From Acanthaster planci (Eukaryota > Echinodermata > Asteroidea > Valvatida > Acanthasteridae), in NCBI RefSeq assembly GCF_001949145.1, contig NW_019091703.1:56078-120077 (forward strand): a DNA stretch of 64,000 bases, read 5' to 3'. Shown here piece by piece: positions 62,691-64,000 of the stretch. Within the stretch, counting starts at the first letter, position 1. Each line of letters starts with the position of its first letter. The translations under genes were made by a program, and so were the position numbers. The notes under the pieces were generated by a model that was not told the DNA's origin, made no database searches, and was given only the letters and a program-made list of their open reading frames with translations.

Positions 62691-64000
62691 GCGATGCGCA
62701 TTGCTTGATCACTACATGTACTGTACAGGTACGGTACTGTAGGCCTAGGCTAAAAAGTGGAAATTATATCGTCTTGTAAACATTTAGAATCAGTGCTTCA
62801 CATTTTAAAACACAAAAAAGTGTGAACTTTTATTCAGGAATATGAACAAAATACACAAAATTGGCAATACTTTTATTCAATCTGGGGAAATTCGTGCTGG
62901 GCAGCAGAGTTTATTTCGGACCTACGTTCTGGGCGCAAATTTTCAGTGCCGGGCTGGCCCGCCCAGCGCCGCCCACCGTGGCTAGAACACTGGTGTGATG
63001 TTGCAATGGGAGAGATTTAGAGAATGCTTTTAAAGCCTTTTTTCTTGCTTCAGGTGAATTTACATGTACATGCATGTCCAAGGTTAATATTCAAATGTGA
63101 CGTTTTAACAGTGGTGCACAGTGTGTTCTTGCTGAGAAATGAGTGCAGTACATGCATTACGTACCTGCATATTACAAGAAATAAACAGTGTTACCAGTAG
63201 TTTCTACAGTATACAAAAAAAAGGTTTCTTGAAAGGACCACATAAAATAGCGATCTTTAGCCAATTTGTCAAGCCACAATGTATACATTTACATGTGCAA
63301 AAGTATTTACTACGTGTATATCAAAGATGGATTTGCTCTGTGGAGATTTTTGAATTAATTTTGGATTTTTGCCCTGCCTGACATGTACCAGTATTTTACA
63401 TTTAGGCCTAACATCAAGCAGGGGAAAAATCCAAAATTAAAAGTATTGACGTCGCGTATTCTGTACCCGTATCAGTTTCGTCAAACCTACAGGCATGGGC
63501 AATGTGGACATTCCTTTGCTCTCACCAGAAAACTTGGCAAAAATTGCTTATTTATTTTTGTCCCGCAGTGAACACCTTTTTTTCAGCTGGATTTTTTTGG
63601 GTAATCATTTCCTTGACTGACTTTCGTCTTCCTTTTGCCACCGCTAACCCTGACCCAAAAATGCCCAATGAACTGTTACCCAGTAAGGGGGTTTCCTTCT
63701 TGTGTGGGCCTTCATGTACATATACATGTAGATTAGTTCACACAAGGTTCACACAACCCTCATCATATGGGCCTCTATCAAAGGTTCATATGAGGTGCTG
63801 GTAGGTATAGTTACCACTTGAGAACTACATAAATTTTACAATGTACATGTACATACATGGCCCACACTCAAAGGAGAGACAAGACATTAATGGTACATGT
63901 ACCCACACATCTCACTACAAGGTCCATAGAAATGATCAGTATCTAGCTAACAATGTACACACAAATGAGATTGCCATTGGCAGTCATCCCTTTAATGAGC

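Larger units (their letters stand above)
49952..64000. other. long non-coding stretch rich in inverted repeats and TACATGTA words
   Basis: No coding exon could be supported to the window end. It is probably intron of the gene whose candidate first coding exon ends at 49951. The recognisable inverted-repeat elements inside it are listed separately. Confidence 0.4.

Noticed and set aside
1-64000. CRISPR arrays, operons, prophage or defence systems
   Set aside because: The window is eukaryotic with spliced genes; no regularly spaced direct repeats or bacterial gene layout were seen.

Overview
The window is eukaryotic. It has spliced genes with canonical GT-AG junctions, AT-rich non-coding DNA, LINE remnants, many fold-back/MITE-like repeats and two assembly gaps (15503-16348 and 29200-29263). 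The density of the short palindrome TACATGTA, the repeat types and the gene content suggest a marine invertebrate deuterostome, most likely an echinoderm. This assignment is inference and rests on no species-specific marker.

Layout. Bases 1-2.9 kb hold a possible terminal exon on the minus strand (223-349), a nested inverted-repeat element (about 973-1269), a CpG-rich patch (about 1.65-1.83 kb) and a cluster of TGACGTCA palindromes. An alpha-1,3-fucosyltransferase-like gene (GT10 type, one large open exon) lies at 2942-4348. A two-exon minus-strand gene at 9853-12315 encodes a 440-residue type II membrane protein with a DXD motif, probably another Golgi glycosyltransferase. Roughly 5.9-11.7 kb, including the 3' half of that gene, recurs in degenerate form at 14.8-20.2 kb. 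The second copy has lost the last coding exon, carries a frameshift, and its first exon is cut off by the 3' end of a minus-strand LINE (20.19-22.5 kb). A second, unrelated LINE C-terminus lies on the plus strand at 22.96-23.33 kb.

From 26.4 to 33.4 kb lies an almost complete plus-strand fibrillarin gene (the 2'-O-methyltransferase of box C/D snoRNPs). Eight coding exons were placed to the base. The tiny first exon is ambiguous: 24046-24058 or 19472-19487. Its introns hold a piggyBac-like TTAA-flanked element, a tRNA-like SINE trace, MITEs and a perfect DR1 nuclear-receptor motif.

From 36.7 kb on, a CpG-rich promoter-like segment with E2F-, YY1- and CRE-like motifs precedes a GTAAGT donor at 37219. 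It could be the 5' end of a long gene whose first coding exon may be at 49810-49951 (unrecognised product). The rest, up to 64 kb, looks like intronic or intergenic DNA rich in TACATGTA words and inverted-repeat elements, including a 692-bp near-palindrome at 51529-52220 and two hairpins resembling histone mRNA 3' stem-loops. No prokaryotic, CRISPR or phage features were seen. The two membrane-anchored glycosyltransferase-like genes near each other may both act in the Golgi. Fibrillarin is functionally unrelated to them.
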